From an uncultured Pseudomonadota bacterium (lineage in GTDB: Bacteria; Pseudomonadota; Alphaproteobacteria; Rs-D84), in NCBI GenBank assembly GCA_902793005.1, contig CADBBQ010000007.1, positions 1-37,494 of the forward strand: 37,494 bases of DNA, given 5' to 3'. Positions 1 to 9,200 of the stretch are shown one piece after another. The translations under genes were made by a program, and so were the position numbers. The notes below the pieces were generated by a model. It saw only the letters and a program-made list of their open reading frames with translations. It was not told where the DNA came from and ran no database searches. How positions within the stretch are numbered: position 1 is the first letter of the stretch; the number at the start of each line of letters is the position of its first letter.

Positions 1-1
1 T

Positions 2-337
2 CAACAAATTCAAAAATATGAATCTGCGACGAACCGTATATCTGCATCGCGTCTGTTCCAGATTGGGCGTGCATTGGATACACCGGTATCTTTTTTCTTT
101 ATGGGATTGCCGGGAAATTTACCTGATGAAACCAAGGCGACAAAATCCCGTCGTGTATCGGACCAAGATGAAGATGATCCAATGGGCAAAACGGAAACAT
201 TGCGTTTGATAAATTTATATTGGAAATTATCAACCGACAAACAACGTGCAATCGTAATGGATATTTTAACCGCTCTGAACCAGGGCGACCGGGTATCTGT
301 CACCGAACAACAGCCCGACGGCACAATTATGTTGTAA
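2..337 (+). CDS. XRE/Cro-CI family transcriptional regulator, C-terminal part (5' end outside window)
   Basis: The reading frame is open from base 2 to a TAA at 335-337, so the protein begins upstream of the window. The first visible residues, QQIQKYESATNRISASRL, are the end of a Cro/CI helix-turn-helix: the recognition-helix and wing region in which 'QQxQKYE.G.NRIS.SRL' is typical of alphaproteobacterial XRE regulators. These are followed by 'DTPVSFFFMGLPG', the usual link out of that domain. The remaining ~85 residues are polar. They include RLINLYWKLSTDKQRAIVMDIL, a pattern common after the helix-turn-helix in these regulators. It probably binds DNA as a dimer; the target is unknown. The methionine-like TTG at 74 is internal and is not a start. 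Confidence 0.85.
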   Translation, partial: QQIQKYESATNRISASRLFQIGRALDTPVSFFFMGLPGNLPDETKATKSRRVSDQDEDDPMGKTETLRLINLYWKLSTDKQRAIVMDILTALNQGDRVSVTEQQPDGTIML

Positions 338-358
338 ATATTGCTTTTTATATCGCAT

Positions 359-386
359 AAAAAACCACCAAAACTGGTGGTTTTTT
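359..386. terminator. Bidirectional rho-independent terminator
   Basis: CCACCA (365-370) pairs with TGGTGG (375-380) over a four-base loop. The stem has an A-run on its left and a T-run on its right, so it can end transcription from both directions. It lies between the convergent ends of the regulator gene (337) and the secreted-protein gene (403). Confidence 0.85.
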
Positions 387-402
387 AATTACTTTGGCAA
401 AA

Positions 403-1782
403 CTAAAATTTACGTGTTCCCATTGTGGTGTTTATTAGTTTTTCCCCAGATGGTAAAGTCTCAAACGATATCTTCTTACCCAATTCAAAAAAATTTCCGC
501 TTGTACCAGATATTGTATTATTTGAATTTGCGCCGCCATTGTTGGTTGTGCCATTGCTTGCTGTCTGTGTACCTAATACGCATTTTTTATATTCGTCTGG
601 CGATGTCTTTGTCCAGCACTGATCTGAAATAGCTGTATTATTGCCTTTGGTTAGATTTTTGCCATACTGTAAATCTGTGCGCGAATAGCCCTGTGCGGTT
701 TTGCACTGTCCTGTTGCAGAATCAAAATACTGACCCAAATCACATTTTACACAAACACCATTGCTCGGATGTGGACCGCCACGAACACCCACGGCACAAT
801 CTACACAAGAAACATCACCACTCGAAGGAAATGCTTGGTTACTATCTTTACAAAAATAACGCAAACAATTACCAGACGACGTAGAATCTATAGTGTGAAT
901 TGCTTCATTATATTTGTCACGCGAAAAACCATCACAAAAAGTCCCATTTTGCAATTGACACATTGTTGCATTCACAGGTTCACAGTCTGTGTTGTTGGGG
1001 TTTGGTTTATACCCAGGCGAACACATCAACAAAGAATCTCCAATGGTATGAATAATAGCGGTAGAATCCATATCTGCCCAACCGTTACGATCTGCCCAGG
1101 CCATCATCGGTGCAACTTTTGCACCATGGCCACTTGGAATCCATCCAGAAATTGCCAAAAATGCCTCATGCTCGTTTTTTCCATGGGCATTACATTGTGT
1201 GGAACCGTTTTGCCACCGCCCAAACATCCAGTCTGTGCTTTCCACATTCATTGTGTTAGATGTAGCGATTCTATAATTACTAAAACTACTGCGTTTTATA
1301 ATTTCAGAATTACATACAGAACCACCCGCGGCATCACCACATTCTGCACCGCCATATCCGGGTTTGCATAACCAAAAACATTTTGTTTGATTCCCAGACG
1401 CTGCATAATAAGTCAACCAAGGACCGTCAACACCTTTGTTTTTATTTTTATTAGCGCCTTGGACCTGTGTTAAACAAAATTTAGCACCATTTGCATTTAC
1501 CTTTTGCGCTATAAACAACAATGTTGCGCCCTCATCAGAATATGTTCCGTGATTACTCATATTGCTGGTCCAACCAACACAAACACCATTACTCGTCGCG
1601 CTGTTCCCCACACAAGCATCACCGATATTTTGAGATTTACAATGGTTATCACTTGAAGACGATGTGTAATTATAGCCGGCCTTCAAAGAGTCTGCAATCC
1701 AACAATAAGCTTCTGATTGCATAAACGTGATACACAAAAAACAAACAATCTTAACAAATTTCTTTATCTTATTGTGCAACAT
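403..1782 (-). CDS. Secreted cysteine-rich protein of unknown function
   Basis: 459 residues from the ATG at 1782. An in-frame ATG at 1809 also exists. I prefer 1782 because GGAG sits seven bases upstream and the product then starts with a clean signal peptide: the charged MLHNKIKK, then a hydrophobic stretch, with likely cleavage near residue 25. The mature protein has many cysteines in short motifs such as CSPGYKPNPNNTDCEP and CDLGQYFDSATGQC, which resemble EGF-like or GCC2/GCC3-type repeats and imply disulfides outside the cytoplasm. The C-terminal third is Asn/Thr/Ser-rich. The start overlaps the end of the upstream 803-residue gene by 14 bases, so the two are probably translated together. 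I do not recognise the family. The CxxGQYxD motif also occurs in the large secreted protein at 13109-17323. Confidence 0.8.
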   Translation of the reverse strand: MLHNKIKKFVKIVCFLCITFMQSEAYCWIADSLKAGYNYTSSSSDNHCKSQNIGDACVGNSATSNGVCVGWTSNMSNHGTYSDEGATLLFIAQKVNANGAKFCLTQVQGANKNKNKGVDGPWLTYYAASGNQTKCFWLCKPGYGGAECGDAAGGSVCNSEIIKRSSFSNYRIATSNTMNVESTDWMFGRWQNGSTQCNAHGKNEHEAFLAISGWIPSGHGAKVAPMMAWADRNGWADMDSTAIIHTIGDSLLMCSPGYKPNPNNTDCEPVNATMCQLQNGTFCDGFSRDKYNEAIHTIDSTSSGNCLRYFCKDSNQAFPSSGDVSCVDCAVGVRGGPHPSNGVCVKCDLGQYFDSATGQCKTAQGYSRTDLQYGKNLTKGNNTAISDQCWTKTSPDEYKKCVLGTQTASNGTTNNGGANSNNTISGTSGNFFELGKKISFETLPSGEKLINTTMGTRKF

Positions 1783-4180
1783 AGCAAACTCCGTTCTCAA
1801 AATATCCATTGCCTAATAAAGAACACTGTTGTTCATACCATTTGTCTGTAAATACGCATTCATCACGTACCGCATCATACCTTGCCATCTCTCCGTCCTT
1901 AGCATTATCTGCATTATAACTGATACACTGAACCATTGTGGAGTTTTCATAACACGTTCCTAAACTTTTTTCTTTATCTGTTGCGCGTCCACCAAACACA
2001 TTTGTATAGAAAGAATTTAAAGGCTTCATAGAACTTGTAACAGAATTCGGCGTAGAACTCACAAACCAAAAACCATCTTGCTCTGTACATTTTTCTGATA
2101 ACACGCCTTCTAATTCCTCTTGCAAACCAGAAAACTGTCTCACTATATCTGCCTGTATGCGCGATTCTGACGCCGGCAAAGATGTTGCGTCGCTGCCAAT
2201 ACAATTTTCAATTGCATAATTTACAACCATTTGCGCCAATGTCATATTGTTTGATACGTTGGTTTTGTCCCAGTTTTTGCCCTCATCTATACTTCCAAAT
2301 TCACGCAACCGGCAATTCCAAGGATAACCTTCGTCCCCGGTTGACGGTGTGCAAATTTGTTTTAAATAATTTTCAACCGCCGTGCCGCAACCCTCGGCGA
2401 CGCGAACATCATCAACCGTATCAACAAAGTTAATCAATGCACCCAAACCACATGCACTTGCATTTTTTATACGATTGGTTGTCGTATCCACTTGGCACTT
2501 TGCCTCGGAACCGGTACGATATAACGCCGCACAGGCCTCTACTTTGTCGGCACACATTGCGCGCGATGCGCGGGCCGCCAATGCACCGGACGCTTGGGCC
2601 GTTGTGTCATCGAAGCTTTTTAATGCGCCACTTTGTGTATCATAACATTCCTTCATTGTGGAAACGCAAGACATTTTTACTTCTTCAATTTTTTCATCCT
2701 GGGCCTGGGAAATCTTAATCAACGCATTGCGTTTGAATTCAGTCCAAACCGTATCCGCCAAATCACGACACGATTCCAGTGCGGTTTTTGCATACACGCG
2801 TTTTGAATCCAAGAATTGATTAAATTGCGGGTTTTGTGTCAAAACATCCGACGAGCCATCCAATGTAATAATCCCATTTAATTCAAACAAACGTGGGGAA
2901 TAAATCGGCTCGCCCGATGTGGTATTGATATACACGCCCGAATAATCCAAACATTTTACATAATCCGTCCCGCACGCCGTTGGCTGGGTCAGGGCGGCCT
3001 CGACTTTATCCAAACACTCGTTCACATCCGCCGAATTGTGCGAACGATATTCCTCTAATCTGGCCTCGCGCAGGTATTTTTCCGCCGTGCGAACGGTTGA
3101 TTTAACTTGTTCTGCCTTGGCATCAATTTTCTTTTGATATGCGTTGCAATCCTGGGTGATTAAAATGCTGTATGCACTTTTTGCCATATTGCGAACCGCG
3201 CCCGCATCGCAAGACGCGCCGACCAATTGCATACACTGATTATGTGCATTGTTATATAATTCGACACCCTCCATCGTGGACAAATCCGCCGCGGATGAAT
3301 CATTAAATAATGATGTCGCCGAACCGCCACCCCAAATGTCACCCAAATCCGTTGAAAAATCAACCGACAGTCCCGACAACGATGTCAAAGTGTTTCTTGT
3401 ATCCGACGCCTTTTTCTTGCCAGACAACAAATCGCCAATATCACTTAATAACGCCGCCGCCCCAGATGTATCGTTTTTAATTGCGGCCTCGCCAGCCGTG
3501 GCCGTGTACATCGCGTTTACTTCCTCGGCCGATAATGTGACGGCGTTCAAATTATTATTTTCAAATTGTGCTAATAAAGTTGTTGCCGCATCCAAGGCGT
3601 CTTCTTTATCACGAAAATCACGGAAAGTATTACTGCAATAACATCTGCGATATGTTTCATTTGCACCGGCACAAAATTGATCCATACAGGTATTATACGC
3701 CTCGCGACACTGGTTATAACCATCACCCAATTTTGAAATGTCGCCAAACACCGCCGTTGCACGTGCGCGTGATGCGCCGCCCGGTTGCACCGCCGAACGC
3801 GCGGTATGCGCACCAGTTGTGGCGCGTGCCACGGATGTGGGTGTCGCACTGCGCGATATACCAAATGCACGACGAATAATTGCGTTTCCGGCATTACTAA
3901 TAACATTACCCGCCCGAGAAATAGAACTCACCGTGGTCGCCGCCCGATTCGGTGTGACCGATGCGCGTTTTGCAACCGTTCGCGCCGTCCGCGATGTTCC
4001 GCGTTGTGTGGTCGTCGATTGTTTCGCCCGCGTCCCAGACGCACCACCCGCAACCCCGGCGGCACGTGCGTGTTCCGTTGTCGCCACACGCGAAGTATTC
4101 GCGGTCGTCGCAAACGCATACGGCGCCATCATCGCCACAACAAATAAACCACAGAAAATATATTTAAAATTCTTTGTCAT
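1769..4180 (-). CDS. Large secreted Cys-containing protein of unknown function
   Basis: 803 residues. The N-terminus MTKNFKYIFCGLFVVAMMAP ending in AFA is a clear signal peptide (cleavage near residue 24). Residues about 25-145 are low-complexity and strongly basic (Ala/Thr/Arg/Ser-rich). From about residue 150 the protein is mostly predicted helical with paired cysteines, for example NQCREAYNTCMDQFC and YRRCYCSNTFRDFRD, and further Cys pairs to the end (CSLLGNGYFENGVC). The even spread of Cys pairs suggests a disulfide-stabilised helical periplasmic or surface protein. It has its own promoter at 4199-4228 and overlaps the next secreted Cys-rich gene by 14 bases. AGAGAG lies just before the ATG. 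I do not recognise the family, and no catalytic motif is visible. Confidence 0.82.
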   Translation of the reverse strand: MTKNFKYIFCGLFVVAMMAPYAFATTANTSRVATTEHARAAGVAGGASGTRAKQSTTTQRGTSRTARTVAKRASVTPNRAATTVSSISRAGNVISNAGNAIIRRAFGISRSATPTSVARATTGAHTARSAVQPGGASRARATAVFGDISKLGDGYNQCREAYNTCMDQFCAGANETYRRCYCSNTFRDFRDKEDALDAATTLLAQFENNNLNAVTLSAEEVNAMYTATAGEAAIKNDTSGAAALLSDIGDLLSGKKKASDTRNTLTSLSGLSVDFSTDLGDIWGGGSATSLFNDSSAADLSTMEGVELYNNAHNQCMQLVGASCDAGAVRNMAKSAYSILITQDCNAYQKKIDAKAEQVKSTVRTAEKYLREARLEEYRSHNSADVNECLDKVEAALTQPTACGTDYVKCLDYSGVYINTTSGEPIYSPRLFELNGIITLDGSSDVLTQNPQFNQFLDSKRVYAKTALESCRDLADTVWTEFKRNALIKISQAQDEKIEEVKMSCVSTMKECYDTQSGALKSFDDTTAQASGALAARASRAMCADKVEACAALYRTGSEAKCQVDTTTNRIKNASACGLGALINFVDTVDDVRVAEGCGTAVENYLKQICTPSTGDEGYPWNCRLREFGSIDEGKNWDKTNVSNNMTLAQMVVNYAIENCIGSDATSLPASESRIQADIVRQFSGLQEELEGVLSEKCTEQDGFWFVSSTPNSVTSSMKPLNSFYTNVFGGRATDKEKSLGTCYENSTMVQCISYNADNAKDGEMARYDAVRDECVFTDKWYEQQCSLLGNGYFENGVCYVAQ

Positions 4181-4198
4181 CTATTCTCTCTTGAGGCC

Positions 4199-4228
4199 AT
4201 TATACCATTTTTCAAAAACTTAAATCAA
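4199..4228 (-). promoter_or_regulatory. Sigma70-type promoter for the 803-residue secreted protein gene
   Basis: On the minus strand, TTGATT (4228-4223) is followed after 18 bases by a perfect TATAAT (4204-4199). The expected start of transcription is near 4192, twelve bases before the ATG. It lies in the 55-base gap after the upstream gene, so the two secreted proteins can be expressed independently of the genes before them. Confidence 0.65.
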
Positions 4229-4235
4229 CACCATT

Positions 4236-4850
4236 TTATTCAATACAACAATTTACCGCACGTTTTACCCAATTGCCCAATTTTTTAACAGTTGATGTAT
4301 CGGACGTGTTATCGGCCGCCACCGTCGCGTTTTTTGTTTTGGCCGCTTTCTTTGGGGTATCCATTTTGCACGCCGCAACCGCGCCATCATAAAATGCCGG
4401 TACGGATTCGTGCACGCCATCCAAATCAATCAAATGCATATTCAAGCCCCAAAACAGGGAATACAAATCATACGCCCGTTCAAACATTTGTTCCGCGTCA
4501 GCCTTGTTTCCGGCACCCAACGCTTTGGTTCCAACCTCCATCAAACGCATAGACGCCGCCAGCAAATGTTTTGAAATGCACCAAACCTCGCCACCTTCGA
4601 CGGACGACTTATCAACAATGCGTTCCATTAATTCTTTGCGCATAGAACGCACCGTATTCAACAAATCATAAAAGCCAGGCTTTTTTGTTTTTGCACCACT
4701 GAAAAAGAAATGTTCTTCCAATGAAATCAAATTCATCAACGCAATCGACAAATCTTGGTCAGACGACAAATCCAATGGGTTTGCCTTTTTTGCCGCGTCA
4801 ACTTTTTCAATCATTTCTTCCATAGTCAATTTTTTCATATTTTTTTTCAT
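4236..4850 (-). CDS. Conserved-looking cytoplasmic protein of unknown function
   Basis: 204 residues from the ATG at 4850. ATGs at 4859 and 4856 are in frame, but the AAAGGG ribosome site directly abuts the first of them and stands nine bases from 4850. There is no signal peptide or membrane segment. The sequence is mostly helical, for example DLSIALMNLISLEEHFFF near residues 30-50, then an amphipathic stretch containing 'EQMFERAYDLYSLFWGLNMH'. The C-terminus is a Lys/Ala/Thr-rich tail. It lies 17 bases or so after the membrane-protein gene upstream and is probably co-transcribed with it. I do not recognise the family and see no active-site motif. Confidence 0.7.
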   Translation of the reverse strand: MKKNMKKLTMEEMIEKVDAAKKANPLDLSSDQDLSIALMNLISLEEHFFFSGAKTKKPGFYDLLNTVRSMRKELMERIVDKSSVEGGEVWCISKHLLAASMRLMEVGTKALGAGNKADAEQMFERAYDLYSLFWGLNMHLIDLDGVHESVPAFYDGAVAACKMDTPKKAAKTKNATVAADNTSDTSTVKKLGNWVKRAVNCCIE

Positions 4851-4867
4851 AATCATCATCCCTTTAT

Positions 4868-5359
4868 TTACATTGCAAATCTAGATACCAAAAAACTGGC
4901 GATAAACAACATCACCAACGCCAACACAACCTTTTCAAATGGAAAGTGTGCGTGATTATTATTGTGTCGTTTCATATATTCATATAACTTTTGTGAAACG
5001 ATATAAACCACGCCGCCAACAATCGCCCAGAATAAAAATGCATCTAAAAACCAATAGCACGGACTGTAATGCAACTGATTTATATATAATCCGCCAATCA
5101 TAGAAAACGACAGCAACATTAAAATCGCATCGCGACCAAAAAAGTGCCAGTTGCGTTTATCAAACCATTTAATTGCCCAATAACCCAATATCACCAAAAA
5201 CGCGCCCAGCCAAACCGCAACCGCGTTATCACACACACCCAAACGGCGTGAAATTGTCAGTGTTGCACCAATTGCCACCGTGCACACCGCGCACGCCGGA
5301 TTTGCAAACACATTTGATGTAAGTGTTGTTCCAAACAAAAATGCCAGTATTTTTTTCAT
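4868..5359 (-). CDS. Small multi-pass membrane protein with PACAVC motif
   Basis: 163 residues. A signal-like N-terminal hydrophobic segment (1-19) is followed by the motif PACAVCTVAIGATL near residues 21-34 and SRRLGV just after it. Four more hydrophobic segments follow at about 45-65, 77-93, 102-123 and 143-160. A CxxC next to a small-residue helix suggests a redox- or metal-active pair on the outer face of the membrane, but this is inference. Similar 'P.C..C..A.G..L..SR.LG' membrane proteins of unknown function occur in several bacterial groups, from memory. A purine-rich GGAAAAAGG lies before the ATG. It follows rsmH after a 49-base gap that contains its own promoter. Confidence 0.72.
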   Translation of the reverse strand: MKKILAFLFGTTLTSNVFANPACAVCTVAIGATLTISRRLGVCDNAVAVWLGAFLVILGYWAIKWFDKRNWHFFGRDAILMLLSFSMIGGLYINQLHYSPCYWFLDAFLFWAIVGGVVYIVSQKLYEYMKRHNNNHAHFPFEKVVLALVMLFIASFLVSRFAM

Positions 5360-5384
5360 TACCTTTTTCCTTTCTTTGTTTTAG

Positions 5385-5412
5385 ATTACATTAAATCGTA
5401 TGCAGGGGTCAA
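5385..5412 (-). promoter_or_regulatory. Promoter embedded in the rsmH stop codon region
   Basis: On the minus strand TTGACC (5412-5407) is followed after 16 bases by TGTAAT (5390-5385). The -35 element overlaps the TGA stop codon of rsmH. It would drive the membrane-protein gene beginning at 5359, separately from the secA-dnaE-rsmH block. Confidence 0.5.
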
Positions 5413-6257
5413 TATGATTTTTGCACCCCACGCAAATGTGCCGAGCGCGACCGTGGATTTTGTTCTAATTCGATTGCATCTGGTGTTGCCACACGCAGCA
5501 TTTTATACTCTGCATCTGCGGCAACAGGTATCAGTGGATTGCCCGGAACGCTTGACCAATCACGAAAAGTATTTTTAACAATTCTATCCTCGATTGAATG
5601 AAATGTAACCGCCAAACATTTGCCACCAACTTTTAATAAATTTGGTACCGCATCCAACGCGCGTCGCAATTCGCCCATTTCGTCATTTACCGCAATACGC
5701 AACGCCTGGAATACGGGGGCAACATCACGCGGATTATAAATCAGATTTTTTAATTCAAATGTGGTTTGTGGTTTCGATTGAACCATAGCGCGCGCCAAAA
5801 CATTTGCACGTGACACATCCCCATAATCGCGTAATATTTTTGCCAACGTGGCAACACTGGATTGTGCAATTAAATCCGCCGCCGTTTGTCCCGCACCCGA
5901 CATCCGCATATCTAATGGCGCATCCCCACGAAATGAAAAACCGCGTTCCGGGACATCAATTTGCATCGAAGATATTCCTAAATCAAATACAATCGCATCA
6001 AATGTTTCGGTCAGTCGGGACATCTCTGAAAAAGGCGCCGATATGAAACGAAATTTATCACCAAATTCTTGTTTTATGGCATCTGCATCCACTATGACAT
6101 TTGGATCACGATCAAATGCAACAACCGATGCACCCGCGTTTAAAAATGCACGCGTATAACCACCCGCGCCAAACGTCGCATCCAAAATATGACGACCGTT
6201 TAAATCGCCCAATTCTTGTAAAATCGCCCCCAAAAGAACCGGTATATGTTTTGTCAT
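5409..6257 (-). CDS. rsmH: 16S rRNA (cytosine-1402 N4)-methyltransferase RsmH
   Basis: 282 residues, somewhat shorter than the ~313 of E. coli RsmH. It transfers a methyl group from S-adenosylmethionine to N4 of C1402 in the ribosomal P site. Family marks are the N-terminal HIPVLLGAIL, the SAM-binding DATFGAGGYT at residues 26-35, FDLGISSMQIDVPERGFSF, LDMRM, ALRIAVNDE, TFHSIEDRIVK and the C-terminal NPRSRSAHLR. The ATG overlaps the TGA of dnaE by four bases (ATGA), so translation is probably coupled. In most bacteria rsmH heads the cell-division (dcw) cluster before ftsL. Here neither mraZ nor ftsL is next to it. Confidence 0.97.
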   Translation of the reverse strand: MTKHIPVLLGAILQELGDLNGRHILDATFGAGGYTRAFLNAGASVVAFDRDPNVIVDADAIKQEFGDKFRFISAPFSEMSRLTETFDAIVFDLGISSMQIDVPERGFSFRGDAPLDMRMSGAGQTAADLIAQSSVATLAKILRDYGDVSRANVLARAMVQSKPQTTFELKNLIYNPRDVAPVFQALRIAVNDEMGELRRALDAVPNLLKVGGKCLAVTFHSIEDRIVKNTFRDWSSVPGNPLIPVAADAEYKMLRVATPDAIELEQNPRSRSAHLRGVQKSY

Positions 6258-9200
6258 TCTATTTGTACCTTGACCCCCAACGCCGCCAAATCAGACGCGG
6301 TATTTTGCCCCAATTCAACACCACCCGGCAACGCCATTGTTGCAATCTTGTCGGCACCGTGTAAATTCAAAACCACACGCGTAGAACCCGCGGGCAGGGC
6401 TGATAAAGTTTTTTTCAAATCCGGTAATACCGACCCGTTCCAAACATCCAAAGTAATTTTTTTTGCGATTTTCGCAACCCATTCAGACAACGGTGTAATT
6501 GAATCAACGAATACGGAAACCCGGTCATCGCGACACGATGATTTGCCCGAAATTAAAACCAAAGATTCTTTTGATAAAATGTTTGCAAATTGCAGCGATG
6601 CATCGCCAAACGCAACCGCGTCAATATTTCCAAAACTGTCCGTCGCAGCAATTGTAATCATTTCTTTGCCGGTTTTGGTGCGCCGACGCGAGAATGAACC
6701 AACGTTTGCGGCAATGCGCACCGGTTTTCTGTCGCCGGCCGATTCCAGCGTGGTGCTGGTTACTAATTTTTCGCGTGCAATTAAATTCTTGTATTGGTCC
6801 AATGGATGTGCCGAGATATAAAATCCCAACGCAGACAATTCGTTTTCCAACCGTTGTGCAAAAGTCCACGGTTCTGTTTTTGGTAAATTTGAATGCAATC
6901 TGTCTTCAACAACATCGTCTTGGGTTGTATTTGCAAACAAAGATAATAAATTGCCACTGTCTTTACTTTTTGACGCATAAGATAAAATCATATCCGCATT
7001 CATAAATATTGCCGCACGATTTTTCTCCAAAGAATCCAAAACGCCAACTTTGGCAAATGCCTCTAAAATTCGTTTGTTTATAATTGGGGCACAACGTTTT
7101 GCAAAATCTGTTAAATTCTTAAATTTACCATTTGCGCGCCGTTCGGCAATAATCGCATCGGTTGCCGCCGTTCCAACCCCTTTGATTGCGGCCAACGCAT
7201 AAATAATTTTACCATTTTTGACCGTAAACAAAGATTCACTTTCATTAATATCCGGTGCCACAATTTGAATTCCAAAGTTGGATTTTGCATCATCAACAAA
7301 CAATGCCAATTGGTCAGTATCGTTTAAATTACTGGACATTGCTGCGGCAATAAATTCCGGGGTATAGTGCGCTTTCAGGTACGCACATTGATTTGCAACA
7401 ATGGAATAAGCAATTGCGTGTGATTTATTAAATGCATACTTTGCAAATTCTTTAAACTTTTCCCATAAATCTTTTGCGGTGGCGTTATCCAATGTCCCTT
7501 GTTCTTCGCATCCTTTCAAAAACTTGACCTCTAACTTGGCCAACAAATCCAATTTCTTTTTACCCATAGCTTTACGCACGGTATCGGATTCGCCACGTGT
7601 AAAGTTTGCGAGAGCACGTGTCAATAACATAACCTGTTCTTGGTACACAATAATACCATAAGATTCTTTTAATATTGGTTCGGCCTTTGGGTGAACATAT
7701 TCAATTTTTTCTTCGCCGTGCATACGTGCGATAAATTGTGGAATAAACGCAATTGGCCCCGGTCGATTTAATGCATTTAACGCCGAAATTTCCAAGAAAT
7801 TTGTTGGTTGCATTTTTCGTAATGTTTGTTTAACAAACGGGGCATCGAATTGGAATATCCCCTCGGTCAATCCCCGTTGCCACAATTTCATTGTCACATC
7901 ATCATCAGTTGGAATTTTATCTAAATCAACATTTATACCACGTGTTTGTTGAATTAGTTTAACCGCATACTTTAACACAACCAATGTTTCCAATCCCAGA
8001 AAGTCAAATTTAATAAGACCGGTTGCCTCCAAATAATGTCCGTCATATTGACTGGATGGTAATGGGTTAGACGGGTCGCGATAAACCGGCGCAATTTTAG
8101 TTGTGGGTCGGTCACCAATAACGACGCCACACGCGTGCTGTCCCAGGTTTCGGATTGAACCTTCTAATTCTTCGGCGATTTTAACAACTTTGTCCATATC
8201 GGCATCGGCCGCCAATACTGCTTGCATTTCCGGCGAAGAATCAACGGCGTCTTTTAATTTTTTTGCATCCGCCGGAATCAGTTTTGATAATCTGTCAGAT
8301 TTAGAATAGGGTATTCCATACACACGTCCAATATCGCGAATTGCACCACGGGCTTGCAGGCTGCCAAATGTGATGATACGACACACCGAATCGTGACCGT
8401 ATTTATCGCAAATATATGCCAACACGCGTTCGATACCCGTTGGTTCAAAATCAACATCGAAATCCGGCATAGAAATACGGTCTGGATTTAAAAATCGTTC
8501 AAACAGCAATCCATATTTCAAAGGATCAACGTGTGTAATACCCAAACACCACGCCACAATAGAACCCGCACCCGAACCACGTCCCGGACCGGTTAAAATA
8601 TCATTATTGCGACACCATTGGATATAATCAGCCACGATTAAAAAGTATCCCGGAAATCCCATACCGATAATAACATTTAATTCAAATTCGGCCTGGTCAT
8701 AATATGGTTTGGTGTCGGTAATATTGTGTTCGGCAATACGCGCCGCCAAACCCTGCATAGTATTGTCACGCAACATTTGACATTCGGCTTCGAAATCGTC
8801 ACCGAATTTAGGCAACAACGGCTTTTCGTGCACATTTACCAAAAATCCGCATCGTGATGCGATAATTTCCGTGTTTTCAATTGCCTCGGGCAAATCAGAA
8901 AACAACTCACTCATTTCTGCGGTTGATTTAAAATATTGTTCGGATGATTTGCGTGGACGGTTTGGATCAATAACCTTGGTTTGTCCCAAAACGCATCCCA
9001 ACGCATCAGCCGCCTCGTAATTTTCGGGTGCCGCAAAACATACATCGTTTGTCGCAACAATTGGAATGTTCAAACTTTCAGCAATACGCAAAAATTCAGG
9101 TTCCGTTTTTATTTCATCTTCCAATCCGTGTCGTTGAATTTCGATATAGAACCTGTCGCCAAACATTGTTTGTAAACGTTTTGCATACATTTCAGCCGTA

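Noticed and set aside
769-1371. 200-residue plus-strand frame opposite the secreted Cys-rich gene
   Set aside because: It is a shadow frame with erratic Arg/Thr/His composition and no ribosome site; the minus-strand product has a signal peptide and ordered Cys motifs.
3738-4223. 161-residue plus-strand frame opposite the start of the 803-residue gene
   Set aside because: It is generated by the low-complexity Ala/Arg/Thr codons of the opposite strand and runs across the true promoter.
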